DNA of 18,023 nucleotides from JAXDLK01 sp034666665 (GCA_034666665.1 JAXDLK010000158.1:1-18023); one strand, 5' to 3'. Positions 8,079 through 15,606 are shown, counted from the stretch's first letter. Translations and numbers: made by a program. The notes: generated by a model from the letters alone, not told the origin.

Positions 8079-9776
8079 TCACGGTGATGGTACGCCGAGC
8101 GTATCGCCGAGGACGTCGACGTAGGCTTCGGCCGGAAGATCTTCCGGGTTCTGTTCGGCAGCCAGCCCCGCGACCGTCTGCACCGCGCGTTTGCGGGCGT
8201 TGAACTCGTCGATCACCATCGGCGGCAAGCCGGCATCCTCGAGGATCGACGGGAAACGCCGCGGCGGCCGGCGGTGGTGCGTCCCCTGCTCGAAGCCGTA
8301 GGCGATCTCGATCAGCCGCGGCTCGTCCCATTTCCGGCCGTAGATCTCGATGCCGACCGGGAGCGGCGGATCGTCGCCGGTGAAGCCGGCGGGGACGACG
8401 ATCGATGGCCCCGTGGTCGTCGATCCGAAGCTGCAGTTGCTGCCGGAGGTCCCGGTCTCCTGGGGCGGCGCGGTCACCGGCGGGAACACCAGCGCATCGA
8501 GGCCGAGCCGGTTCATCTGCTTCTCGACGTACGCCCGCTGTGCGGCGCGATCGGCGAGCTTCTGGAAGTAGCTCGGCGAGGTGGTGTCGGCCGACGCGAC
8601 GGACAGGACGAGCAGCGCCTGGATCACGGGATGGACGCGGCCGCTGGCGATGATCTCCAGCAAGTTCTTTCGCGGCGCATCGAAGCTCGCGAGGTACTCG
8701 TCGATCTGTGGCTGGAACTCCTGAACGATCACCGAGATCGACTGGAAGTCCGGCAGCACCACCGGATCCACGATCGTCGCGCCGAGCTTCTTCATCTCGG
8801 CGACGGCGTGCTCGACGATGCCGATCACCTGCGGGTCGCTGCCGAAGGCGTTCGTGCTGCCGTACGAGCGCAGCACGCCGATCCTCTTTCCCGCGAGGCC
8901 GTTGGCCCTCAAGAACGGTACGTACGAGACCGGCCGTTTCGCCTGCGGATCGAGGGTCTTCGCATCCGCGGGGTCGCGGCCGGCCATCGCGTCGAGCATC
9001 AAGACCGCGTCGCGCACCGTTCGAGTCATCGGACCGGCGACGTCCTGCGAGTGCGAGAGCGGCACCAGTCCATCCTGGGAAACGAGCCCGACGCTCGATC
9101 GGATCCCCACCAGGCTGTGATTGGAGGAGGGAAGGCGGATCGATGCGCAGGTGTCCGAGCCGGTTCCGAGCACCGCGAAGCTCGCGCCGATCGCCGAGCC
9201 GGTGCCGCCGCTCGAGCCACCGGCGTCCTTGCGGCTGTCGTAGGAGTCGCCGACCCGGAGCGTGCGGCTGTTGAAGCTCGCGGTGAAGTACGCGAACTCC
9301 GTCATCGTCGTCTTGCCGAGGACCACGGCGCCCGCCTTGCGCAGGCGCGCGACCGTGAACGCGTCGTCCGGCGGCTGCGAGCCGAGCATCGAGAGCGATC
9401 CGGCCGTGGTGGTGTGATCGAACGTGTCGTAGAGATCCTTGAGCAGGAGCGGCGCGCAGTGAAGCGGGCCCTTGAAGCCGTGCTTCGCGTAGTAGGCGTC
9501 GAGCTCGCGCGCGATCTGTCGCGCGTGCGGGTTGATCGTGATGACCGCGTTCAGCGGCGGCTCACCGGAAGTCGGATCCACATCGTAGCGGTAGATCCGT
9601 GCGAGGTGCATCTCGGTCACCTGCTCGCAGGTGAATTTCCGGGCGGCGATGCCCGCACGGATGGCATCCACGGTGAGCTCTGGCAGGGTATCCGCGGCCG
9701 TCGCGCCGGACGGCGCGAGAGGCCGACCACCGAGAACGGACGCGAGCACCGCCAGCGCGATCGTCGTCGGTCGCAT
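8079..9776 (-). CDS. Secreted amidase-signature family hydrolase
   Basis: An amidase-signature enzyme (Ser-cisSer-Lys triad) that hydrolyses a C-N bond in an amide. The 565-residue product opens with a Sec signal peptide: MRPTT, a hydrophobic core, and a likely cut after ATA near residue 28. It should act outside the cytoplasm and is not the GatA subunit of tRNA amidation. The catalytic lysine is K113 in LLKDLYD. The cis-serine is S188 in GGSSGG and the nucleophile is S212 in CASIRLP; the 24-residue spacing equals that of S217/S241 in FAAH. The family's usual GTDTGGSIR reads GSDTCASIR here, an altered oxyanion loop. A strong AGGAGG sits ahead of the ATG at 9776 but lies inside a predicted hairpin. 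It is the first gene of the amidase, sulfatase-fold, DUF362 run. The substrate cannot be told. Confidence 0.93.
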   Translation of the reverse strand: MRPTTIALAVLASVLGGRPLAPSGATAADTLPELTVDAIRAGIAARKFTCEQVTEMHLARIYRYDVDPTSGEPPLNAVITINPHARQIARELDAYYAKHGFKGPLHCAPLLLKDLYDTFDHTTTAGSLSMLGSQPPDDAFTVARLRKAGAVVLGKTTMTEFAYFTASFNSRTLRVGDSYDSRKDAGGSSGGTGSAIGASFAVLGTGSDTCASIRLPSSNHSLVGIRSSVGLVSQDGLVPLSHSQDVAGPMTRTVRDAVLMLDAMAGRDPADAKTLDPQAKRPVSYVPFLRANGLAGKRIGVLRSYGSTNAFGSDPQVIGIVEHAVAEMKKLGATIVDPVVLPDFQSISVIVQEFQPQIDEYLASFDAPRKNLLEIIASGRVHPVIQALLVLSVASADTTSPSYFQKLADRAAQRAYVEKQMNRLGLDALVFPPVTAPPQETGTSGSNCSFGSTTTGPSIVVPAGFTGDDPPLPVGIEIYGRKWDEPRLIEIAYGFEQGTHHRRPPRRFPSILEDAGLPPMVIDEFNARKRAVQTVAGLAAEQNPEDLPAEAYVDVLGDTLGVPSP

Positions 9777-9783
9777 GGTCGGT

Positions 9784-9806
9784 CCTCCTCGAATCGTTTG
9801 AGGAGG
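9784..9806 (-). promoter_or_regulatory. Hairpin sequestering the amidase Shine-Dalgarno
   Basis: On the minus-strand RNA, CCUCCUC (9806-9800) can pair with GAGGAGG (9790-9784) in seven perfect base pairs around a nine-base loop. The second arm is the amidase ribosome-binding site, with seven bases left before the AUG at 9776. If it forms, initiation would be blocked until the stem is opened by heat, by a protein or by ribosome passage. The pairing is seen in the sequence; the regulatory role is inferred. Confidence 0.55.
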
Positions 9807-10074
9807 GGCCCTCGCAATCGTCAGGCCAAACCGATCACGGTCAAAACGCCGGCAACGCGTGACGCGCGGCGGCCGAGGCTGCTGCTCACGCAGCAGTCGC
9901 CACCGTGGCTGCCGACGAAAGCGGCGCTCGGAGGGGGACGCTGCTGAATTCGAGGAATTCGACTCGGCGTGCCACCGAATTCCGCAAATTCAGCAGCGTC
10001 CCCTATGCCGCCCGCTCGCGCGCTACGGACGGTTGACGGATGAGGCGCGGCGGCGTTGCTGCCGCCGCGGCTAC
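9807..10074. other. Gene-free interval carrying palindromic repeats
   Basis: 268 bases lie between the SWIB gene stop and the amidase leader. Besides the large palindrome at 9934-10003, there is a small hairpin at 9879-9896: CTGCTGC, loop tcac, GCAGCAG. Short open frames cross the interval on both strands, but they run through the palindrome and show no protein resemblance or good ribosome-binding site, so I do not call them genes. The interval must also hold the amidase promoter; I see no convincing -35/-10 pair. Confidence 0.5.
9934..10003. repeat. REP-like 70-nt imperfect palindrome
   Basis: The outer arms are a perfect 17-base inverted repeat: GGGGACGCTGCTGAATT at 9934-9950 and its complement at 9987-10003. 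After 3-base internal loops comes an inner 8-base stem, GGAATTCG (9954-9961) with CGAATTCC (9976-9983), and a 14-base apical loop. Directly 5' of the left arm is GGAG (9930-9933), a tetranucleotide of the kind (GTAG/GGAG) found at the foot of REP elements moved by RAYT transposases. It is intergenic, as REP elements usually are. Copy number cannot be judged from one window. Confidence 0.7.
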
Positions 10075-10440
10075 TCACTTGACGTGCTGACTTACTAGCT
10101 TCGTCAGCTCGAACATCGTCACGCGCGACTTGCCGCCGAGCACCGGCCGGAGCTTGTCGTCCGCGTTGATCGAACGGCGATCCTTCGAATCTTGCAGTCC
10201 GTTCTTCTTGATGTAGTCCCAGATCCGCTTGGTGAGCTCGGTCCGCGGTATCGGCTTGTCCCCGACGATCGCCGCGAGCGCCTGATCCGGCTGTACGGGC
10301 GCCAAGAAGGCGGCGCGCCCCGCCGATGCGCCTCCCCGCCCGCTCTTTGCCGACGTCTTCTTCGAGGCCGAGGAGGATTTACTGCTTCCCCCGGACTTTG
10401 CCTTCGTCGATCCGCTCGTCGTACCCTTCTTTGCCGCCAT
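10075..10440 (-). CDS. SWIB/MDM2-domain protein with basic N-terminal tail
   Basis: A 121-residue protein. Residues 1-42 form a low-complexity tail rich in Lys, Ser, Gly and Ala, like histone H1-type DNA-binding tails. Residues 45-121 are a SWIB domain: the WDYIKKNGLQD segment (74-84) is the family signature, followed by INADDKL and a terminal helix. SWIB domains are known from eukaryotic SWI/SNF complexes, from chlamydiae (alone or fused to topoisomerase I) and from scattered other bacteria. There they are taken to be chromatin-associated, although exact roles are mostly unproven. The ATG at 10440 has GGAGGAG seven bases upstream. The gene is divergent from the hybrid kinase gene. A nucleoid-associated role is inference from the domain and the tail. 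Confidence 0.9.
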   Translation of the reverse strand: MAAKKGTTSGSTKAKSGGSSKSSSASKKTSAKSGRGGASAGRAAFLAPVQPDQALAAIVGDKPIPRTELTKRIWDYIKKNGLQDSKDRRSINADDKLRPVLGGKSRVTMFELTKLVSQHVK

Positions 10441-10615
10441 GCTGGCTCCTCCGTGTTTCGGGACCTGATAACACCGATTCGCGAGCTTTGCTCGCGTCCA
10501 TCAACACGGGGTCGATTCGGAGGACGCGGCAGCGAAGTCGGCATTGACCGCGCTCGCAGCGCCATGCATCGTGAACGTCTCTCGCTGGTCCGCCGCGTGA
10601 TCGCCGGAGGGGAAC
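10441..10615. promoter_or_regulatory. Divergent SWIB / hybrid kinase control region with hairpin
   Basis: The region contains a 7-bp inverted repeat, CGCGAGC (10480-10486) and GCTCGCG (10490-10496), separated by TTT. It could be an operator. On the minus strand it lies just upstream of TGTTATC, a possible -10 for the SWIB gene. On the plus strand TTGACC at 10544-10549 resembles a -35 box, but the matching -10 is poor. The kinase ribosome-binding site GGAGG sits just before its ATG at 10616. Confidence 0.35.
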
Positions 10616-12505
10616 ATGAGGAACGTCGATCTCTCGCATGCCGACGCAGTCGACCTGCCGCTGTCTAGCGGTCGAGCCGATGGCAACGAGCCGGCGCATT
10701 TCGTTCAGTTCTACGACGACGACACCTTCCTCGTGGATTCCGTGAGCCGGTTCGTGGCGACCGGTCTCAGCGCCGGAGACGCAGGCGTGGTGATCGCCAC
10801 GCACGAGCGGCTCGAGGCGCTCGCCGGCCGGTTCGCCGCGTTCGGGCTCGACGTCAGGGGCTTGCAGGAACAGGGGCACTACGTTCCGCTCGATGCGGCC
10901 GAGACTCTGTCGCGGTTCATGGTCGGCGGCTGTCCCGATGCGGCGCGATTCGAGGACGTCGTCGGCAGTGTGATCGCGCGGGCGGCGGAAGGGCATTCAC
11001 GCGTCCGTGCCTTCGGCGAGATGGTCGCGCTGCTCTACGCCGACGGTCGAGCGGACGCCGCGATCGAGCTCGAGCGGCTGTGGAACGACCTCGGCAAGAA
11101 GATCGACTTCTCTCTCTGCTGCGCCTATCCGATGCACCTCTTCGGCAAGGAAGGGCACGAGCAGCCCTTTGCCGGCGTCTGCACCGCGCACACGCACGTC
11201 GTACCGTCCGAGGGCTACGCTGCGCTCGAGACGCACGACGAGCGGCTGCGCACGATCGCCGAGCTGCAGCGCAAGGCGAGCGCGCTCGAGGCGGAGACGG
11301 CCGTCCGCAAGCGGACCGAGGAAGACCTGAAGGGCAAGCTCGAGCTCCTCGCGGCAGTCGATCGGCGGAAGGACGAGTTCCTGGCGATGCTCGGGCACGA
11401 GCTCCGGAATCCGCTCTCCGCCGTCCGCAATGCACTCGTCACCGCCCGCCTCGACGAATCGCGTCGCGCCCGCGCGCTCGAGATCGCCGTGCGGCAGGCC
11501 GATCAGCTGGCGAGGCTGGTGGATGACCTGCTCGACGTCGCGCGCATCACCCAGGGACGGATCGCGCTCCGTGCGCGGCGGATCCGCTTCGACGGCGCCG
11601 TGGAGCGCGCGCTCCAGACCACGCGACAGATGGTCGAGGAGCGCGGACATCGTTTGACGCTGTCGCTCGCCGAGGGCGACCCCGAAGTACAGGGCGATGC
11701 GACCCGTCTCGAGCAGATCATCGTGAACCTGATCACCAACGCCGCCAAGTACACGGAACCCGGAGGACGGATCGACGTCACCTCCGAGCGGGATGCCGGC
11801 CGCATCGTTCTCCGGGTCCGCGACGACGGCATCGGCATCGCGAGCGAGACGTTGCCCTTCGTGTTCGACCTGTTCGCACAGGCCGAGCGCGCGCTCGATC
11901 GAGCGGACGGCGGCCTCGGCATCGGCCTCACGGTCGCACGTCGGCTCGCGGAGCTCCACGGCGGGCACCTCGAGGCGCGAAGCGACGGCCCCGGCAAAGG
12001 AGCGGAATTCGCGCTTTCGCTCCCCGTGCTTCCGCCGCGATCGAGGTCGGTGGCGACTTCTCCTGCGAAGGAGCCGGTCCCGCGCGTGGGTGGCGTGGCG
12101 GTGCTGCTGGTCGAAGACAACCGCGACGCCGCCGAGAGCACGACGATGCTGCTGGAGGTCCTCGGGCACGCCGTGGCAGTCGCACACGACGGACCCGCAG
12201 CGCTCTCGTCGGCGACGTGCTCCCCGCCCGACGTCATGCTCGTCGATCTCGGTCTCCCCGGTATGGACGGATACGAAGTGGCGCGGCGCATCCGTCGCCA
12301 GCCGTCACTCCGCCGCACGGTCTTGGTCGCGCTCACCGGGTACGGGCGCGCCGAGGACAGGCAGCGGAGCGCGGCCGCGGGATTCGATCACCACCTGGTG
12401 AAGCCGATCGACGTCGAGGCGCTGGAGACGATCCTGGCCGGCGTGAGAAAGCCGTCGCTCACCGCCGGATCGTCCTCTGACGGCGCCGTGCCCGCGCGCC
12501 GCTAG
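10616..12505 (+). CDS. Soluble MEDS-domain hybrid sensor histidine kinase with receiver
   Basis: A 629-residue hybrid two-component kinase with no membrane segment, so it should sense a cytoplasmic signal. The domains in order are: a MEDS sensory domain (about 26-190, opening with HFVQFYDDD; the DcmR-type domain of methylotrophs and methanogens); a coiled-coil linker (about 205-250); HisKA with H261 in HELRNP; HATPase with N375 in the N box, DDGIGI (403-408) and GGLGIGL (432-438); and a C-terminal receiver with E500/D501, phospho-acceptor D544, T574 and K596. All residues needed for autophosphorylation and phosphotransfer are present. With no output domain or adjacent response regulator, it must pass phosphate on to an Hpt or regulator elsewhere, or use the receiver for self-control. 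The ATG follows GGAGG closely. It converges on the MFS gene with a 14-base gap. Confidence 0.95.
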   Translation: MRNVDLSHADAVDLPLSSGRADGNEPAHFVQFYDDDTFLVDSVSRFVATGLSAGDAGVVIATHERLEALAGRFAAFGLDVRGLQEQGHYVPLDAAETLSRFMVGGCPDAARFEDVVGSVIARAAEGHSRVRAFGEMVALLYADGRADAAIELERLWNDLGKKIDFSLCCAYPMHLFGKEGHEQPFAGVCTAHTHVVPSEGYAALETHDERLRTIAELQRKASALEAETAVRKRTEEDLKGKLELLAAVDRRKDEFLAMLGHELRNPLSAVRNALVTARLDESRRARALEIAVRQADQLARLVDDLLDVARITQGRIALRARRIRFDGAVERALQTTRQMVEERGHRLTLSLAEGDPEVQGDATRLEQIIVNLITNAAKYTEPGGRIDVTSERDAGRIVLRVRDDGIGIASETLPFVFDLFAQAERALDRADGGLGIGLTVARRLAELHGGHLEARSDGPGKGAEFALSLPVLPPRSRSVATSPAKEPVPRVGGVAVLLVEDNRDAAESTTMLLEVLGHAVAVAHDGPAALSSATCSPPDVMLVDLGLPGMDGYEVARRIRRQPSLRRTVLVALTGYGRAEDRQRSAAAGFDHHLVKPIDVEALETILAGVRKPSLTAGSSSDGAVPARR

Positions 12506-12519
12506 TGGGACACTAGGTC

Positions 12520-13821
12520 TCACCCCGCGATCTGCGGAGTGCCGGCGATCGGCCGGGTCGGGTCGATCACCAGCCAGCACGCGGCGGCGAGCAGGTAGCA
12601 GACCGCGACGCTCGCGAGCGGCGCCTCCCACGAGCCCCAGCGCGACAGGGATTCCCCGACCACGATCGGGGAGAGCGCGCCGCCCAGGTTGCCGAAGGTG
12701 TTCATGGCGCCGCTCACCACCCCGGCGTTGCCGCCGCCGATCTCGAGCGTGACCGCCCAGGCCGGCGCCACCGCGAATGCCGATGCCCCGGCGGCGGCGG
12801 CGAGGAGCCAGGCGGACGCGAGCGCGCTCGTGGTGGTGATCGCCCCGGCGATCGCCGCGGCGGCGATCGGAAGGCCGACGAGGCCGACGGCAGAGCGGCC
12901 GCGACGAGCACCCCATGCACGGGCGAGATGGTCGCTCGCCCAACCGCCGAAGAATACGCCCGCGGCGAGAGCCAAGTACGGAAGGGCCGCGAGCCAGCCG
13001 GTATGCTGCAAGTCGAAGCCGCGGGCCCGCAGAAGGTACGTCGGCAGCCAGGTCAGGTAGAAGTACCAGCCGTAGATCGTGAAGAAGTACATCAGGCAGA
13101 GCGCGACCAGCGTCGGGCTGGTGAAGATCTCCCGCCATGGGATCGCCGCCGGTTCCGCACGGCGGCGGCGGACCGCCGCGATCGCCTCGAGCTCGGCGGC
13201 ATTGACACCCGGATGGTCTGCGGGATCGTCACGGAACCACCGCCACCAGGCGATCGCCCAGACGACGCCGATCGAGCCGAAGATCGGGAAGGTGGCTCGC
13301 CAGCTCATGGACCGGAGCATCACGACGACGAGCGGCTGCGTGACCGCGCCGCCGAGAGCGGCCACCATGATCAGCAGCCCGAACGATCGGCCGCGCTCCG
13401 CGTCCGACAGCCACCGGCCGTACGCCCGCGTGGTCGCGGGAAACATCCCGGCCTCGCCGAGCCCGAAGAGGAGCCGCACGATGATCAAGGACACGAAGCC
13501 GGTGGCGGCGCCCGTGAGCGCGGTCATCATGGACCACCAGAGGACGATCCGGGTCAGAGTGATGCGAGCGCCGTAGCGGTCCGCGAACCAGCCGCTGGGC
13601 ACCTCGAAGAGCGCGTACGCGAACGTGAACGCGCTGAAGACGAAACCCATCTGCGCGTCCGTGAGCCCGAGGTCCGCCCGGATCGCCGGAGCAGCGGTGG
13701 CGATCGACACTCGATCGAGATAGCCGATCGCCGCCATCACGAGCGTGAATGCGACCACGCCGTGCCGCACACGGGTCGCTGCGGCCGAGCTCGCGGCCTC
13801 GGCAGTGGCGGCGCCGTTCAC
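12520..13821 (-). CDS. MFS transporter, anion:cation symporter (ACS)-like
   Basis: A 433-residue major facilitator with about twelve membrane segments. It transports a solute across the inner membrane, probably an organic anion such as a sugar acid or carboxylate, with a proton. The DRVSI stretch after helix 1 (36-40), GWFADRYGAR in the loop between helices 2 and 3 (77-86) and RLLFGLGEAGMFPA (116-129) match the glucarate/galactonate/phthalate-type ACS family. The most upstream start is a GTG at 13821 with no good Shine-Dalgarno. GTG codons at residues 18 and 22 would still leave helix 1 intact, so the exact N-terminus is uncertain. It is divergent from the wax ester synthase gene and ends 14 bases from the converging kinase gene. 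The substrate is not identifiable from sequence. Confidence 0.9.
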   Translation of the reverse strand: MNGAATAEAASSAAATRVRHGVVAFTLVMAAIGYLDRVSIATAAPAIRADLGLTDAQMGFVFSAFTFAYALFEVPSGWFADRYGARITLTRIVLWWSMMTALTGAATGFVSLIIVRLLFGLGEAGMFPATTRAYGRWLSDAERGRSFGLLIMVAALGGAVTQPLVVVMLRSMSWRATFPIFGSIGVVWAIAWWRWFRDDPADHPGVNAAELEAIAAVRRRRAEPAAIPWREIFTSPTLVALCLMYFFTIYGWYFYLTWLPTYLLRARGFDLQHTGWLAALPYLALAAGVFFGGWASDHLARAWGARRGRSAVGLVGLPIAAAAIAGAITTTSALASAWLLAAAAGASAFAVAPAWAVTLEIGGGNAGVVSGAMNTFGNLGGALSPIVVGESLSRWGSWEAPLASVAVCYLLAAACWLVIDPTRPIAGTPQIAG

Positions 13822-14013
13822 GCCGCTGATTGTCGTCCGTTGCCCCGCGCGACCGCAAGACCGCCTGCCTCACCAGGTTCCGGGCGGAGCATCTCTGCTC
13901 GCCAGGGAGCAGTCCACCTGACGCCGCACCGGCCTCGGCGGTGAAAAGTGCCGCCGTCCGGCCGCTGCCGGGGTGGCCTCTCCCTTGCTGTTTCCAGAGA
14001 TGGAGGCTTTCGC
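13822..14013. promoter_or_regulatory. Divergent MFS / wax synthase region with alternative hairpins
   Basis: TGCTC at 13896-13900 can pair with GAGCA on its left (13887-13891, loop tctc). Alternatively, as CTGCTC (13895-13900), it can pair with GAGCAG on its right (13907-13912). The two stems exclude each other. The three half-sites could instead be an operator. A confident promoter is not visible. The wax synthase ribosome-binding site GGAGG is at 14002-14006. Confidence 0.35.
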
Positions 14014-15477
14014 ATGCACCTTCGTCCGGACCGGCTGTCGAGCCTCGACCAGTTCTTTCTCTCCGCCGAGGGCCCGAGCACGCCCATGCACATGGCGGCG
14101 ACCCTCGTCTTCGATTCCGGCCCGCTCCGACGTGGCAGGCGGACGGTCGACGTGGCGGCGCTCCGCGCCCACGTCGCGTCTCGACTCCACCGCAGCATCC
14201 GATACCGCCAGCGCCTGATGCGGACGCTGGTCGGTGGCCGGATGGTCTGGATCGACGACCGAGGGTTCGATCTCTCGCGCCACGTGCATCACCGGCGGCT
14301 CGAGCGCACCGCGCGGGAACGCGACATGAGGAATGCCGCGGCCGACATCGTTGCACGCCCGCTCGAACGATCGCGACCGCTGTGGGAGCTGACGATCCTC
14401 GACGGGTGGTCCGAGCAGAGCTTTGCCGTGGTGATGAAGATCCATCACTGCATGGCCGACGGCATCGGCGGAGTCGATCAGCTCGCCGCGCTGCTGAGCG
14501 CGGAACCGGACGAGGCCCCGGACGACCCGCCCGGCTGGCGACCACGTGCGGGTCCGGACCTGCTCGACCTCATGGTGGAGGATCTCTCCGGCGTCACGCG
14601 AGCCGCCGAGGAAGCCCTGGATTTCCTCGGGCACGCCCTGCGTGAGCCCGCGGCGACCGGGACCTCTCTGCAGCGAACGCTCGGCGCGGTCTCGACCGCC
14701 GCGCGCGCGATCGTTCATCCGGCGATGCGCACGCCGATCAACCGCGCGGTCGGGCCCGAGCGCCGGCTCGAATGGCTGGCGATGCCGCTCGCCGAGATCC
14801 GCTTCATCAAGCGCCGGCTCGGCGGGACCCTCAACGACGTCGTGCTCGCGATCGTCACCGGAGCCCTGCGGCGCTACCTCGGCCGCCGCGGTGTCCGCTT
14901 CGGCGTCGGCGAGGGAGAGGTCCGTGCAGCGGTTCCCGTCAGCATGCGCGAGCGAGGATCCGCGGCTGCGAATCAGGTGTCGCTGTGGCTGCTTCCGCTG
15001 CCGGTGGACGAGAGCGACCCCGTGGCGGCACTCGCCCGTACCCGCGCGACGACGTCGCGGCTGCGCGGTTCGGGCGAGGCGCGGGAGCTCTACTCCTTGC
15101 TCCGCCTCGCCGAGGCGCTCGGTCCGACGTTGTCGGAAGCGGGCGTGTATCTCGTGAAGCAGCTGCTGCCGTTCAACGTGGTCGTGACCAATGTGCCCGG
15201 CCCGAAGGGGCCGCTCTACATGAACGGCGCGCGGCTGAGGGCGATACATCCTTGCGTCCCGCTGTTCGAACGGCAGGGTCTCGGGATCGCGCTCCTCGGC
15301 TACGACGGCACGCTCTTCTGGGGTTTCCTCGCCGACCCGGAGATCCTTCCCGATCTCGAGGAGCTCGTGTACGCGGCCGCGGTTTCGTTCGGCGAGCTTC
15401 TCGACCGTGCGGCGGCGGAGCAGCCGCCGGTCGAGGCCGAGCGCTTCGAAGAGACCGCCGAGGTTCTCTCCGCCTGA
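14014..15477 (+). CDS. Wax ester synthase / diacylglycerol acyltransferase (WS/DGAT)
   Basis: A bifunctional O-acyltransferase that joins acyl-CoA to a fatty alcohol (wax ester) or diacylglycerol (triacylglycerol) for storage lipid. The 487-residue protein begins LRPDRLSSLDQFFLSAEGP, with MHMAA after it, as is usual for the family. The catalytic HHxxxDG motif is present as HHCMADG (144-150), preceded by the PLERSRPLWE element. Later elements are NDVVLAIVTGALRRYL and VTNVPGPKGPLYM. The N-terminal catalytic half and the C-terminal WES half are complete, and the length is normal. I chose the ATG at 14014 because GGAGG lies seven bases upstream. A longer frame from 13948 adds 22 residues without family resemblance. 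It is monocistronic, with an intrinsic terminator just after the stop. The preferred acceptor alcohol cannot be predicted. Confidence 0.95.
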   Translation: MHLRPDRLSSLDQFFLSAEGPSTPMHMAATLVFDSGPLRRGRRTVDVAALRAHVASRLHRSIRYRQRLMRTLVGGRMVWIDDRGFDLSRHVHHRRLERTARERDMRNAAADIVARPLERSRPLWELTILDGWSEQSFAVVMKIHHCMADGIGGVDQLAALLSAEPDEAPDDPPGWRPRAGPDLLDLMVEDLSGVTRAAEEALDFLGHALREPAATGTSLQRTLGAVSTAARAIVHPAMRTPINRAVGPERRLEWLAMPLAEIRFIKRRLGGTLNDVVLAIVTGALRRYLGRRGVRFGVGEGEVRAAVPVSMRERGSAAANQVSLWLLPLPVDESDPVAALARTRATTSRLRGSGEARELYSLLRLAEALGPTLSEAGVYLVKQLLPFNVVVTNVPGPKGPLYMNGARLRAIHPCVPLFERQGLGIALLGYDGTLFWGFLADPEILPDLEELVYAAAVSFGELLDRAAAEQPPVEAERFEETAEVLSA

Positions 15478-15502
15478 ACGGTCCGGAGTGCCTCGAGCGA
15501 GA

Positions 15503-15530
15503 GGGCCGAGCGTTCGCGCTCGGCCCTTTT
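15503..15530 (+). terminator. Intrinsic terminator after wax ester synthase
   Basis: A perfect 10-bp GC stem, GGGCCGAGCG (15503-15512) and CGCTCGGCCC (15517-15526), closes a TTCG tetraloop and is followed at once by TTTT and then CCCC. It starts 25 bases after the stop codon. This is a textbook Rho-independent structure except for its short U tract. Confidence 0.88.
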
Positions 15531-15606
15531 CCCCACGTCCGCCGAGCTCGGAGACGGCATGAGGCTCCGATGAGAGGCGCTAATCCGGTCGTAGTCAGGA
15601 ATTCAT

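Noticed and set aside
8274..9947. 557-codon plus-strand open frame
   Set aside because: It is antisense to the amidase, which has a signal peptide and full catalytic triad; the plus product has no recognisable motif.
9821..10098. Short open frames (about 80 codons) on both strands in the SWIB-amidase gap
   Set aside because: They read through the REP-like palindrome, lack ribosome-binding sites and resemble no family.
10997..12187. 396-codon minus-strand open frame
   Set aside because: It is antisense to the hybrid histidine kinase and has no motifs of its own.
13948..14013. Longer N-terminus for the wax ester synthase from an upstream ATG
   Set aside because: The added 22 residues match nothing in the family, and a well-placed GGAGG precedes the ATG at 14014.
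13870..15249. 459-codon minus-strand open frame
   Set aside because: It is antisense to the wax ester synthase, whose HHxxxDG motif and ribosome-binding site fix the coding strand.
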